Below, piece after piece: positions 30,163 through 41,584 of a stretch of DNA of 64,000 bases. The position numbers and the translations under genes were made by a program. The DNA comes from Nakaseomyces glabratus (Eukaryota; Ascomycota; Saccharomycetes; Saccharomycetales; Saccharomycetaceae). The notes beneath the pieces were generated by a model. That model was not told where the DNA came from and made no database searches. It saw only the letters and a list, made by a program, of their open reading frames with translations. Location of the stretch: positions 372,001 to 436,000 of the forward strand of contig NC_088954.1 in the NCBI RefSeq assembly GCF_010111755.1, written 5' to 3'. Every line of letters begins with the position of its first letter. Within the stretch, counting starts at the first letter, position 1.

Positions 30163-32034
30163 ATGCAGTTGCAGTGTGCTCAGGCTGCTGTAACGGAGTC
30201 GTCCCATTTGCGGGACATAGACAATAATGAGAATGTTCTGTACTCGATTTTTGAGCCGTTTCTCCCTGAACAAGATGATAATATGGTTGACGGGGATTCC
30301 AGTGTATGTTCAGTATGCGGATGCCACATATATGAGAAGGAGGTGTGTCATATATGTGACTCAGTGAGGCTTGGCGACATGAACGGTTATACCTTGAGGA
30401 CTGGCGATGCTCGAGTGCCTCTAGAAGGTCGGGTGATTGTGATAGACACTATATGTGAAGAAATAGAGTTTTTGGCATTAAAGACCAAGCTCGTCGATTT
30501 CTTGAGCCAGATCGACCCTGTGCCCTCACTTTTAATATCGTTGCATGCCGATGGCACAATCAAAATCCATGGAAGCGAGAAGATAGCGTCCATATATGTG
30601 GAGCATCTGAGGGTGAAATATGCTTTCAAGAGGCATGATAAAAAATATTTTATGAAACTGATAGATGGAATTGAGATTATGAATAGTTATAACGAGCATG
30701 TCATTGCACATATAAAGGCGCTGAGAAACTCAGTATACACTCATAATAGGAAGAAAAGGGCTAAGCGTGCTACTGGATGTGCACTTTTTTTGGCTAATCT
30801 TTTGTGCAAGTCGGATAAACTGCATTATGAAGTTTTATCTTTTCTCTCAGGTCCCTGTACACTTGGGAATGGTAAGGTCATTTCTAGAGAGGTCAAGAAC
30901 ACTATCAGACAATTTACTGATCTAGACCAACAAAAGGCTAAATATTTTGATGACGCAAGGAGTTTCTATAAGTACTTGGCAGCAGATAGTAAGTCAGTTG
31001 CTTATGGATTTTACATCAATTGCCTGGATCAAATTGGCATTTATGAAATGTCGCCATTGATTAAGCAATCCGGTATAATATATCAATTTGATAGTTTCCA
31101 GGACACCGACTTGCATGATGCCTTTGACAAGTACAAATTCTTTAAGAAAAGCAACGCCATTTATGATGTGAAAATTAATGTTGTAACTTCACCTGGTATT
31201 CAGTGGCAGAAAAATCACGATGTTCCATTAAATTGGAGTATGATATTCAACAAAACGAGCATCAGTATTCCTATTAGGCTGAAAATTCAGGACTTTACAA
31301 AAAAGTTTTACAATATACAGGCTACCCTAGAGTATACTTTAGGTCCAAACAGATACAAATATGTTAAAAACGCAGTAATACATGGTAAGGACAATATTGC
31401 TAAAAATATTATGTTCCATAATGTCTTACTTGCGTCGATCACGAAAGAAATTGCTTGGGAGACACTTAATGAGAAGTATTACTCATCTCAAACATGTACA
31501 AAATACAGAGAGGTAATACTTAAGAGAATTGCCCCAAGATTCAAGCATAATATGGATGTACTACATTACATTTACAATCTGTTACGCTCCAATCTGTTGA
31601 CCACAAGAAACATGTCTCCGGATGAGCGTGTTATTGCTGCCCATGAGATAGCGTATTCGACCATGGAAAAGATCGTTTTGATGATCAAACCAAAGATTCT
31701 ATTGGCAAGAGAGGCGGACATCGAGCCTCAGGAAGTGGAAATTACTGCAGAATTGTACGCGGACAGGCACTCGATGTTGGGAGTGGATGCTGGAAACTTG
31801 TTTCTACTAAGAAAATCTGATGACATAGACAACAATGAATTGCGCGAAACTATAGAAAGATGGTTCCGGAAGAGGGACACATACAGTGTAACGATAATAC
31901 CTTTAATTGAAGTAGTCCCAGGCAGCGGTCAGGACAGGTTTTTCAAATACAAATTAATTCCGATGGTCTCTCAACAGGCGTCGGCTGTACACTCCGAAGA
32001 CACATCATTCGAAGAGTTTGTAAGACAATTATGA
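30163..32034 (+). CDS. NEL1: Sec23 paralog Nel1
   Basis: 623-residue Sec23-related protein; S. cerevisiae Nel1 (YHR035W) is 630 and acts as a GTPase-activating protein for Sar1 without joining the COPII coat. A zinc-ribbon C-x2-C...C-x2-C (CSVCGCHIYEKEVCHICD) is at ~45-62, as in the Sec23/Sec24 family. The trunk (von Willebrand A-like), beta-sandwich, helical and gelsolin-like regions can be followed only loosely: the sequence is very divergent from true Sec23. Identification rests mainly on length, zinc ribbon and its exact place between PIH1 and BRL1. Confidence 0.82.
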   Translation: MQLQCAQAAVTESSHLRDIDNNENVLYSIFEPFLPEQDDNMVDGDSSVCSVCGCHIYEKEVCHICDSVRLGDMNGYTLRTGDARVPLEGRVIVIDTICEEIEFLALKTKLVDFLSQIDPVPSLLISLHADGTIKIHGSEKIASIYVEHLRVKYAFKRHDKKYFMKLIDGIEIMNSYNEHVIAHIKALRNSVYTHNRKKRAKRATGCALFLANLLCKSDKLHYEVLSFLSGPCTLGNGKVISREVKNTIRQFTDLDQQKAKYFDDARSFYKYLAADSKSVAYGFYINCLDQIGIYEMSPLIKQSGIIYQFDSFQDTDLHDAFDKYKFFKKSNAIYDVKINVVTSPGIQWQKNHDVPLNWSMIFNKTSISIPIRLKIQDFTKKFYNIQATLEYTLGPNRYKYVKNAVIHGKDNIAKNIMFHNVLLASITKEIAWETLNEKYYSSQTCTKYREVILKRIAPRFKHNMDVLHYIYNLLRSNLLTTRNMSPDERVIAAHEIAYSTMEKIVLMIKPKILLAREADIEPQEVEITAELYADRHSMLGVDAGNLFLLRKSDDIDNNELRETIERWFRKRDTYSVTIIPLIEVVPGSGQDRFFKYKLIPMVSQQASAVHSEDTSFEEFVRQL

Positions 32035-32651
32035 ATTTATTGTATTCCTTATGCATTCTTTATGACAAATCCTCATGTAGTATATATCAGTTATATATTC
32101 TTCAAACATCTAGTTCATAATATTTCACCTTTTTGTGTATTAAATCCGAAAGTTCATTAGTTTTCCGAACTGGGCATCGCTTCTTTCTCAGTACCTGCCA
32201 CGAAAGGAAATAACGAAATTTTTATAGTTGAAGTAAATATAAATAAATATACCTGGACTCTCCAAATATTGCTGCAACTGTTGTTGATCTGCTGATCAAA
32301 ATAGTAAACCACATTTGCTAACGATACTAAATCATTTTATTTACTAGCTGTTAAAGTTGTCTAGCTTGGTCATTATTGGCTTTGAATTTATTGACTATTG
32401 GAGAGAGTTTGGCAGGACCTGTTATAACAGATTGATAACTTCCATATTCTCTAACATAACTAGAAACACAAAGGTGAAGTTTGAAATTTTTAGTGTGACT
32501 AATAGCCAAAATAGCTGGCTCCTTATTGCTACTTCGACAAGTTCATATAAAAAAATAATAGCCTGCGAGAGTCATATAATTACAGCCTAAATTTTTATTT
32601 GGCAAATAATTTCACTATTATTGCAGTTGTTACTAAACTAATATCTTTAGT
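32035..32651. other. Gap NEL1 / BRL1
   Basis: 617 bp, AT-rich. It includes a TTTCCGAA sequence (about 32162) that made me test for a centromere; the other centromere elements are missing. A 77-codon frame has no ATG. Otherwise 3' region and BRL1 promoter. Confidence 0.55.
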
Positions 32652-34151
32652 ATGATGGATGATTTTGTGAGTCTTAGTATACAGGATGAATATGACAAAA
32701 GTACGAAAAATGAGGATTTGATCGGTATCTCCAATCTCTGCATCTCCGAAGGCTCTAAGCTTCCTCAGCAATTAATTTGCAAATTTATGCCGCATGTTCC
32801 CGTCAGCCCGTCCCCTCTAAGGAATGCTTTCCACGTTGAAATGTTACAGGAAGACATGGAGATAGATGAAGAAGGTATAAATGTGCCACCAGAGGACCAG
32901 GTGGCCCCATTGTCGGATAACACTCGAGGCTCGTCTCCAAATAGCGTGTTTGAAGAGCAACGAGGGGCTAGTAATGGCACTGCAGTTGAGTCAGAAACCG
33001 AGAAAGAGATTGAGCAAGGTATTAATGCGATTGGTAAAATCTCGCTTGGGTCTACAAAGGATGACGATGATTTATTAGATGACTCTGAAGTGACAGAGAA
33101 GGGAGACGAATCTGGAGATTGGTCTGATATTAATGAAGAGCAAAGTATAGACAAGAAGAGTGTCATAAAGGCTTTATTATCTCCGACCACTCTGGGCATT
33201 GCTGCTGCGACTAAGCATGATCCGACCTTAAGGCCCTCGTTGATAAACGCCGAAATGGAGAAACGTACTAAAGTGACAGAAGAGCCAGAAATAGAGACGA
33301 TCGATAAAGAGAATATGTTAGAGGTGAACGGTGTCGTTGACCGCTCTGCTACCGAATATATCAAGCAAGAGCTTAGGTCACGGGCCAAACGTAACGAGCC
33401 AATACATGTCTCAATCAACACGCACAATCATTACTACCCAACGCCGCAACAATACATGGACAATGGAATTTCAAACTCCAAACAATACGAGTTTGTGGGG
33501 AAAGATATCAACATTCACCAAGCTGCGTTGCTGCATGATGAGCTTCAGCAGAAGAAGCTGTACTCGCTGCCTGACCCATGGTCCCCACAGTCCCAGCCTG
33601 CTTCCAGACATTGGTATGCGATAACATCGTACCTGCAGTATTTTCTGAACGTGGTGACACTGGGTATACTGTGTGCGATATTTATCACCTTGGTGCATGC
33701 CTTCAAGGCAGACGTGCAGGCCATATGGCACCAGCACAAGGTTACATTTGAGCAAGAGTCGCTGGACTGCAAGCGCAACTTCTATGAGAACAAGTGTGAC
33801 AGAGACACACCGCTTCCGGCACTGATAGATCAGTGTCATACCTGGAGCAAATGCATGAGTCGGGACAACGACAAGCTGTTCACGGCCAGAATTTCGCTGG
33901 TGGCGCGCATACTCGGCAGCATACTGAACTCGTTCATCGAGCCCCTGGGCTGGAAAGCGCTGCTGGTGCTGTTCATCGGCTGCACGATATGGTGCTTCAG
34001 CACCAACTTCTTGCTCGGTTTCGCCAGAGCAAGAAGCTACTACGGACACAACCTGGAGGACAGGATCAAGAAGCTGGAACTCACCAGGTACTACAACCAG
34101 GACCACTCCGAGCCCTTGCAGCACTCGAAACTCATAACATACAACAAATAG
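32652..34151 (+). CDS. BRL1: Nuclear envelope protein Brl1
   Basis: 499-residue integral membrane protein of the nuclear envelope and ER; with Brr6 and Apq12 it promotes inner/outer nuclear membrane fusion during pore assembly and affects lipid balance. S. cerevisiae Brl1 (YHR036W) is 471. The N-terminal ~300 residues are acidic and disordered. Then TM1 at about 325-349 (YFLNVVTLGILCAIFITLV), a lumenal loop with four conserved cysteines (CKRNFYENKC...CHTWSKC), an amphipathic helix and TM2 at about 437-458 (LLVLFIGCTIWCFSTNFLLG). This is the Brl1/Brr6 domain. ATGs at 32652 and 32655 are both possible starts. Order PIH1-NEL1-BRL1-PUT2 equals S. cerevisiae. Confidence 0.93.
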   Translation: MMDDFVSLSIQDEYDKSTKNEDLIGISNLCISEGSKLPQQLICKFMPHVPVSPSPLRNAFHVEMLQEDMEIDEEGINVPPEDQVAPLSDNTRGSSPNSVFEEQRGASNGTAVESETEKEIEQGINAIGKISLGSTKDDDDLLDDSEVTEKGDESGDWSDINEEQSIDKKSVIKALLSPTTLGIAAATKHDPTLRPSLINAEMEKRTKVTEEPEIETIDKENMLEVNGVVDRSATEYIKQELRSRAKRNEPIHVSINTHNHYYPTPQQYMDNGISNSKQYEFVGKDINIHQAALLHDELQQKKLYSLPDPWSPQSQPASRHWYAITSYLQYFLNVVTLGILCAIFITLVHAFKADVQAIWHQHKVTFEQESLDCKRNFYENKCDRDTPLPALIDQCHTWSKCMSRDNDKLFTARISLVARILGSILNSFIEPLGWKALLVLFIGCTIWCFSTNFLLGFARARSYYGHNLEDRIKKLELTRYYNQDHSEPLQHSKLITYNK

Positions 34152-34180
34152 CATAAGGATTATTTAAATATATAAATATA

Positions 34181-34328
34181 ATACACATCGGTATAAATCA
34201 TACACATCGGTATAAATCATACACATCGGTATAAATCATACACATCGGTATAAATAATACACATCGATATAAATAATACACATTGGTATAAATACACATC
34301 GGTATAAATCATACATATTGGTATATTT
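34181..34328. repeat. 19-nt minisatellite, about 7.7 copies
   Basis: Unit ATACACATCGGTATAAATC. Copies begin at 34181, 34200, 34219, 34238, 34257, 34276 (3 nt shorter), 34292 and 34311 (diverged). Copies 1-3 are identical; copies 4-6 carry single changes. It sits 30 bp after the BRL1 stop. Confidence 0.95.
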
Positions 34329-34442
34329 TATTATCAACAAAAGCGTACGCCGGGAGAACCATGTCGGGACAAGATAAGTTGTCGGTATTACCGTCGGAAG
34401 GCCCATATCATATCAGACGACTTATCTAAAAACTTGCATTCT

Positions 34443-34458
34443 CGGAGATCGAGCCCCG
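34443..34458. promoter_or_regulatory. Put3-type site CGG-N10-CCG (distal)
   Basis: CGGAGATCGAGCCCCG. Inverted CGG triplets with 10-bp spacing, the known Put3 binding arrangement, 311 bp upstream of PUT2. Confidence 0.6.
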
Positions 34459-34588
34459 CGATCTAGGAGACAAGTTACTAGAGCAGGAAGAAGGTTGTGC
34501 CTGCGGGGTTTTCTGTGTCCAAGCAATGAATCATCCCCAGATAACTTCGAAGTGGGTTGTGTGTGTAGGTTGTACGGCACTTTCTTAG

Positions 34589-36493
<1,905 letters not shown>

Positions 36494-37048
36494 GAAAAAA
36501 CAGTTTTGATTTCAACTATCTACGCAGTGGTTTGTAAATATAATAAAAGCACTATATAAACGGCAAAACGGTATATATTCAGAAAAAAGGAACCTTGTAT
36601 AAGATCTCAATGCCAAGGCAAGGGCATTTCTTCCATTGCAAGTTCAAGTTAAGTTACCAACGGCCATCAGTCATTGACATAGCAGTTAACGAAATGGTAT
36701 CATCACAGGGATTACATGGTTCAAAATGCCAAGAATATACTGTGATTGTGACCTTCCTTTGAAGTCCAAAATTTCACTCAAAATTTTGCCTGCAGCTGAG
36801 CAAATGGGGGAAGTGATGAGGGAAAATTCGATGGGATGGTTCCTCCTGGGAATCCGTGAAACAGCTTCAATGGGTCCATAGTCAGCATCGGCTACTTGTG
36901 CTTGTGGTAGTCTCTTGTAAAAAGTATCTTCTTTGTCAATTGGGATCCATTTATAGGGACTTGTCTTTTTGAGCAGACGTCCAACAATTAATACACAAGA
37001 TAGGAGTGGAATTACTAGTGCTTCCTGAGAAGATAATATAAAAAGTTG
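36494..37048. other. Gap PUT2 / PPOX-like gene
   Basis: 555 bp. Most of it is covered by an unexplained minus-strand frame (36686-37066, separate entry). The rest is the PUT2 3' region with AT-rich sequence near 36530-36580. Confidence 0.6.
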
Positions 37049-37066
37049 ATGGCACCGAACTCTCAT
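36686..37066 (-). CDS. Candidate hidden gene, 126 codons, single-pass membrane protein
   Basis: An ATG frame of 126 residues in DNA with no gene on the other strand over most of its length. Codon use looks coding. Residues ~14-32 (EALVIPLLSCVLIVGRLL) form a probable membrane segment, followed by a soluble part with Lys/Arg next to the membrane and blocks such as WIPIDKEDTFYKRLPQAQVA and YILGILNHVIPVM. I do not recognise it. Its ATG abuts an ATG of the neighbouring plus-strand gene (CATATG at 37064-37069), an odd geometry since each promoter would then lie in the other gene. A pyrimidine tract ending in CAG about 40 bases into the frame could also be a splice acceptor, which would move the true start. 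Confidence 0.4.
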   Translation of the reverse strand: MRVRCHQLFILSSQEALVIPLLSCVLIVGRLLKKTSPYKWIPIDKEDTFYKRLPQAQVADADYGPIEAVSRIPRRNHPIEFSLITSPICSAAGKILSEILDFKGRSQSQYILGILNHVIPVMIPFR

Positions 37067-37933
37067 ATGGCACCATGGGTGCCCATGTTCACTCAGTCGT
37101 GTAAGAATGCGAAACAGGCGTTCATTCCATTCCAGTTTGCCACTGTTGCTGAGAGCGTGGACGGCATACCGCTTCCCAAATGTCGAACGGTGGTGTTCCG
37201 TGACTTCCTATTCGATGAAAGAAAGACCAATGTTCTGACGTTTAATACTGATCTGAGAAGTAATAAAGTTGAGGAGTCCTTCCCCAATGGCAACGGCACC
37301 TGTCTCTTTGAGGCGTGTTTTTATTTCCACGAGACATGGGAACAATATAGGTTTACTGGCGAATGCTTCCTGGTGTCAAGGAAACAGCAGGCAATTGTGT
37401 CAAATGAGACTTTGCTTCGATACGGTATAGTTGATCCTACAACTTTTAAGCGCAGTGAGTCCAATTCATCAGTATCGTCATGTTCTTCCTCTGATGAGGG
37501 CTCCTTACCTGCCATGGTAGACAGTTTGAAATTGGACGACAGCAAATATGACAACCACCACGATGATGGTGAGGAGGATATCCATAATACAGACGATGGG
37601 AAAGTCCCTCTTCCAACTGATGAGGAGTGGCAGCAGGAGATTATGAGGCAATGGGATACGCTGTCCAGAGCTACAAAGTCTGTTTATAAGAAGCCTGCAC
37701 CTGGTGAGCCCATAACTGAAGAGATGAAAAAGAAAATAGATAAGATAGAGCGTGGTGTCGATGGCTCTAAGGCTGACTATGGATTGGATAATTTCGCTAT
37801 CGTTTGTCTATGTATTGACAAAGTCGATTACTTGAATTTGAAAGGTGGCAAAGGCGGTGCCAGGTGGATCTTTGAGAGGGTCATCGACGAAACAGGTTTC
37901 GAAACATGGGAGGAGCAAGAAGTATGCCCATGA
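37049..37933 (+). CDS. Flavin-binding PPOX-like protein (Alr4036 type)
   Basis: About 294 residues. The N-terminal half (APWVPMFTQSCKNAKQAF, FQFATVAESVDGIPLPKCRT, VVFRDFLF, EACFYFHETWEQYRFTGEC) resembles the pyridoxamine 5'-phosphate oxidase-like FMN-binding split barrel of the fungal Alr4036 family; the C-terminal part includes WQQEIMRQWDTLS and the terminal LKGGKGGARWIFER..., typical of that family. Between them is a Ser/Asp-rich acidic insertion (~140-190). Substrate unknown; not the true Pdx3. ATGs at 37049 and 37067 are both possible; the second gives the family-like MAPWVPMF start. I could not assign a S. cerevisiae ortholog with confidence. Confidence 0.7.
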   Translation: MAPNSHMAPWVPMFTQSCKNAKQAFIPFQFATVAESVDGIPLPKCRTVVFRDFLFDERKTNVLTFNTDLRSNKVEESFPNGNGTCLFEACFYFHETWEQYRFTGECFLVSRKQQAIVSNETLLRYGIVDPTTFKRSESNSSVSSCSSSDEGSLPAMVDSLKLDDSKYDNHHDDGEEDIHNTDDGKVPLPTDEEWQQEIMRQWDTLSRATKSVYKKPAPGEPITEEMKKKIDKIERGVDGSKADYGLDNFAIVCLCIDKVDYLNLKGGKGGARWIFERVIDETGFETWEEQEVCP

Positions 37934-39242
37934 AACGAAACGATCCTGTGGCGGTACCTTTATGTGCTAGACCACAATAAGAATTACTTAGGATCACACC
38001 AACGGTGCTATTTTTTAAGTTCCAATTTTGCGCAAATTCTGCATTTACGATGTTATCTTAAATTGACAATATTTTTACCACACAAATTTGCGATACATTC
38101 CTTCATTTCTTATTTTCCTTTCTTTCTTTTTCTCTTTATCTAGTCGGGTTACTGATTTGCATACTTATCAGTCCGGCTTTGCAAGCTTTTGATGTTACTT
38201 CAGCAACTACTACTCTCAATGTTTGAGGTACTTACTCAGCAAAGTAATGCATTTCTCTAGTTGACATGACAATCAATGAATGATAAAGGTTAATGTTTTG
38301 AGTTATTTTTTTTTTTGTGATCAATTATAGTCCTAGCTGTAATTGACCTTTGATAGAAGAATTTACAACTTATTAAACGGACCTACTTCCTTTCTTTCTA
38401 TGTCCATTTTTTTTTTACCTTTTCTTTCTTTTGTTTTTATTTACACTATTTTTACACTCTATGTACTTATGATTTATTGATGATACACTTTTTATTTCAC
38501 ATTCTAATACTAAACCACAAACTCTAATGACTAATTATCCATAAAATATATGTTATCTAATCTCTATTATAATTTTTTGTCATTATGTACTGCCAATCTT
38601 ATCAGTTTTGGTGAACTAAAGCCTTATCTGTCCAGGACAGGAATTTAAGTATTTATCGTTTTGACTTTATCAGTGCAGGATAATCACCCTGGACTAGATG
38701 TTATCTTTACGGTTGACTCTCGAAGGATCACTAACCAATGTATTAGGGACCCTTTCAATCAATCAGGCTAGTGCAAACGACGCAATCCCCTAAATCTGCA
38801 AGAAAGCAGCAATATTCATTTCTCTACAGAATCCTCTCAAATATGTGATAACTCTTTGCCATCTCACTGCATAGTTATATGGGGATTATTCACCCAGGAG
38901 CACTTAGTCTACCCCTTATAATGGGTAATTATAGCATTGTCACCATCACTGGTATGTGTTGGGTAAGTAACTTAAAGAGATGATGATTTAGGGTAGTCGA
39001 TCTATTTACACCAATTATCTTATTGCTATTCTGTAGCCTTATGCTACTTTATACTGGTAAAGCAACTTCCTATGGAATTAATAAATTTATCAAGATTTGA
39101 AAAGTATATAAAGCATAAGGTAACGATGGTAATTCGAATCCCTATGTCATGACAATTATATTGGTTTTTGTATTCAGATGTAGAGCTCTATAACAAGTCC
39201 ATTTTAACAGGGCTATCGTATATATCATATTCAAGCTATAAA
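37934..39242. promoter_or_regulatory. Long UGA1 promoter with GATA cluster
   Basis: 1.3 kb upstream of UGA1. Six GATAA/TTATC sites fall within 107 bp (38599, 38624, 38653, 38667, 38679, 38701) with further ones at 38165, 38282 and 38847: the binding core of Gln3/Gat1/Dal80 factors. TATA box TATATAAAG at 39105-39113. T-rich tracts at 38305-38320 and 38405-38450. No Uga3-type CCG-N4-CGG was found. Confidence 0.7.
39178..39183 (+). promoter_or_regulatory. Start-stop upstream ORF before UGA1
   Basis: ATG directly followed by TAG, 60 nt upstream of the UGA1 ATG. It acts only if transcription starts upstream of it; the TATA box at 39105 makes that possible but not certain. Confidence 0.4.
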
Positions 39243-40658
39243 ATGCCATCTCCAGCTGAACAATACTACCCATCGGAACCAAAGGCTCCGATTATCAAGA
39301 CCCCAGAAGTCCCAGGCCCTGAGAGTAAGAAGAGGCTAGCTGAATTAAATGACCTTTACGATTGTAGACCGGCCGCATTTATGGCTGACTATGAGAAATC
39401 CATCGGTAATTATATTACCGATGTGGATGGCAATGTGATGCTAGATGTGTACGCCCAAATTGCCTCTATTGCATTGGGTTACAACAACCCTGCCTTAATT
39501 GAGGCCACAAAGACACCAGAGATGATCAGAGCTCTAGTTGACCGTCCATCACTGTGCTCATTCCCTCCAACAGACTTGGAGAAGAGCTTGAATCAGCTCT
39601 TGAAGTTTGCTCCCAAGGGCCAAAACCGCATTTGGTGTGGTTTGAGTGGTACAGATGCTAATGAATTGGCCTTTAAGGCTGCTTTCATCTACTACAAGAG
39701 CATGCAGAGAGGGTATGACGCAGAATTTACCGCCGAGGAAGAAGAAAGTGTCATGAACAATGAGGAGCCAGGTGCACCCCACTTGTCTATTCTATCCTTC
39801 AAAAAAGCTTTCCATGGGAGACTTTTTGCGGCTGCATCAGTGACTAACTCCAAGGCTGTGCACAAGCTGGACTTCCCACAGTTCCATTGGCCTCACGCCG
39901 AGTTCCCTGACTATAAGTACCCTCTCCATGAGCATGAAGAGGAAAACCGTAAGGAAGACGAGCGCTGCTTGGCCAATGCGGAAAAGATAATCAACACTTG
40001 GGAGACCCCAATTGCTGCTGTGATCATTGAGCCAGTCCAAGCTGAAGGTGGTGATAACCATGCTTCAAAATACCTTCTACAAGGACTAAGAGATTTAACC
40101 TTGAAATATGGTATTGTATACATCATCGATGAGGTACAAACAGGTGTAGGTGCCACTGGTAAATTATGGTGTCACGAACATGCCGATATTCAACCACCAC
40201 CAGATATTGTGACTTTTGCTAAGAAGTTCCAGACATGTGGATACTTCTTCCATGAGCCAAAGATTGTTCCTAACAAGCCATCGAGACAATTTAACACCTG
40301 GTGTGGTGATCCAGCTAGAATGTTAATTGGTGGGGCCATTGGTCAAGAAATCACTGACAAAAAATTGGTTGAGCAATGCTCTAGGGTTGGTGATTATCTG
40401 TTTGGTAAACTTGAAGAGCTACAGAAGCAATACCCAAAGAAACTTTTAAGACTAAGAGGTAAAAACAGAGGTACCTTCATCGCCTGGGATTTAGAAACCG
40501 GTGAGGAAAGAGATGCTTTCTTGAAGAAGATGAGGGCAAATGGTGTGAACATTGGCGGTTGTGCTAATTCAACAGTCAGACTAAGACCAACTTTGACTTT
40601 TGAAGAAAAACACGCTGACATCCTCATTGATGTTTTGAAGAAAGTTCTACAAGAGTGA
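39243..40658 (+). CDS. UGA1: 4-aminobutyrate (GABA) aminotransferase
   Basis: 471 residues, same length as S. cerevisiae Uga1 (YGR019W). PLP-dependent class III aminotransferase that moves the amino group of GABA to 2-oxoglutarate, giving succinate semialdehyde. Markers: GLSGTDANELAFKAAF (PLP phosphate loop, ~137-152), IIDEVQTGVGATGKLW (the Asp that holds the PLP ring nitrogen) and TFAKKFQTCGYFF with the Schiff-base lysine. The frame is open 25 codons upstream, but without an ATG, so MPSPAEQYYP is the start. Cytosolic. UGA1-VMA7-DPC29 repeats S. cerevisiae YGR019W-YGR021W. Confidence 0.97.
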   Translation: MPSPAEQYYPSEPKAPIIKTPEVPGPESKKRLAELNDLYDCRPAAFMADYEKSIGNYITDVDGNVMLDVYAQIASIALGYNNPALIEATKTPEMIRALVDRPSLCSFPPTDLEKSLNQLLKFAPKGQNRIWCGLSGTDANELAFKAAFIYYKSMQRGYDAEFTAEEEESVMNNEEPGAPHLSILSFKKAFHGRLFAAASVTNSKAVHKLDFPQFHWPHAEFPDYKYPLHEHEEENRKEDERCLANAEKIINTWETPIAAVIIEPVQAEGGDNHASKYLLQGLRDLTLKYGIVYIIDEVQTGVGATGKLWCHEHADIQPPPDIVTFAKKFQTCGYFFHEPKIVPNKPSRQFNTWCGDPARMLIGGAIGQEITDKKLVEQCSRVGDYLFGKLEELQKQYPKKLLRLRGKNRGTFIAWDLETGEERDAFLKKMRANGVNIGGCANSTVRLRPTLTFEEKHADILIDVLKKVLQE

Positions 40659-40864
40659 AATTTAACACTGAGCTGACATATGTATATTTCTCTATATGAT
40701 GAAAGACTGTTATCATTTACACTTATATTTCCTGTTGTTAGGCCTATTATGACTTTATAAATCAAATATACACTTGAAGAAATATTTAGTAAGCAAATTA
40801 TCTTATTTTTTGTTTTGCATAAATCCGTGTAACCTTGTATATATATATTGCCCTTGTTGATTGT

Positions 40865-41221
40865 TTACTCACCAAATAGCTTTCTGACCCTTTTCAATAC
40901 AGAGTCCTTTTCAGGGTCATATGGATGGTCCTTAGATGGAATTTCTAGTATAGCTGGGAAGGGTTTTGTATATGAATCGACTCTGGACCGTATTAGTTCA
41001 GCAATATGTTGATTGATCAATAGAATAGCTATGTCGTTTCTTTCCTCTGTAAATTTATCAAACATTTCTCCTACTTCTTCTCTAGTCGTCTTACCTTCTT
41101 GGAAAACAAAGAAATTCTTCTCTTGAGTGTCTGGAGTTATCTGGCCAACACCTGCAAGTAGCAGGCCCGTTGTAGTGTCTTCATCCGCTATCACAGCTAG
41201 CAAAGTACGTTTATCAGCCAT
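40865..41221 (-). CDS. VMA7: V-ATPase V1 subunit F
   Basis: 118 residues, the same as S. cerevisiae Vma7 (YGR020C). Subunit F of the V1 sector, part of the central rotor stalk next to subunit D, needed for assembly and catalysis of the vacuolar proton pump. Markers: [20 protein letters not shown] at the N terminus, then [15 protein letters not shown] strand ([17 protein letters not shown]) and [20 protein letters not shown] near the end. Convergent with UGA1 and divergent from the DPC29 homologue. VMA22, an assembly factor for the same pump, is also in this window but not adjacent. Confidence 0.97.
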   Translation of the reverse strand: MADKRTLLAVIADEDTTTGLLLAGVGQITPDTQEKNFFVFQEGKTTREEVGEMFDKFTEERNDIAILLINQHIAELIRSRVDSYTKPFPAILEIPSKDHPYDPEKDSVLKRVRKLFGE

Positions 41222-41584
41222 AGTATTTGTCTTCTATGTTCACCCAGTTTAATCGTCCTTATAAGGGGGAATGCGAGAATCTTATAATTGTCGCTTTTCT
41301 GCTATTATCCACTGAATTCTAGCGTACTAGAAAAATTGAATAAGTGCTTGCGCTGTAGAGATATTGTTCAATTTGCAATAGGGTTTGTTAATATATTGCA
41401 ACTATTCGCTTGCTGGTTGGGACCTGTTTGTCATTCATCTTCCCATTTTTTTTTTCAGAGCGCAGCGAAGCCCGAGAGCATTTAAGGCAACTCATAGTAA
41501 CAGCAGTACTGCACAACAGGAGGGCTGCACTGGGAAGGCATTGTTCAGCTGCATCAGAACTGCAATTTGGTGCCATTCTATAAG
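41222..41584. other. VMA7 / DPC29 divergent promoter
   Basis: 363 bp shared promoter. T10 tract at about 41448-41457. No additional gene or clear factor site seen. Confidence 0.55.

Noticed and set aside
32150..32175. TTTCCGAA as a centromere CDEIII
   Set aside because: No CDEI (RTCACRTG) at the right distance and no clear AT-only CDEII beside it; the rest of the CDEIII consensus is missing.
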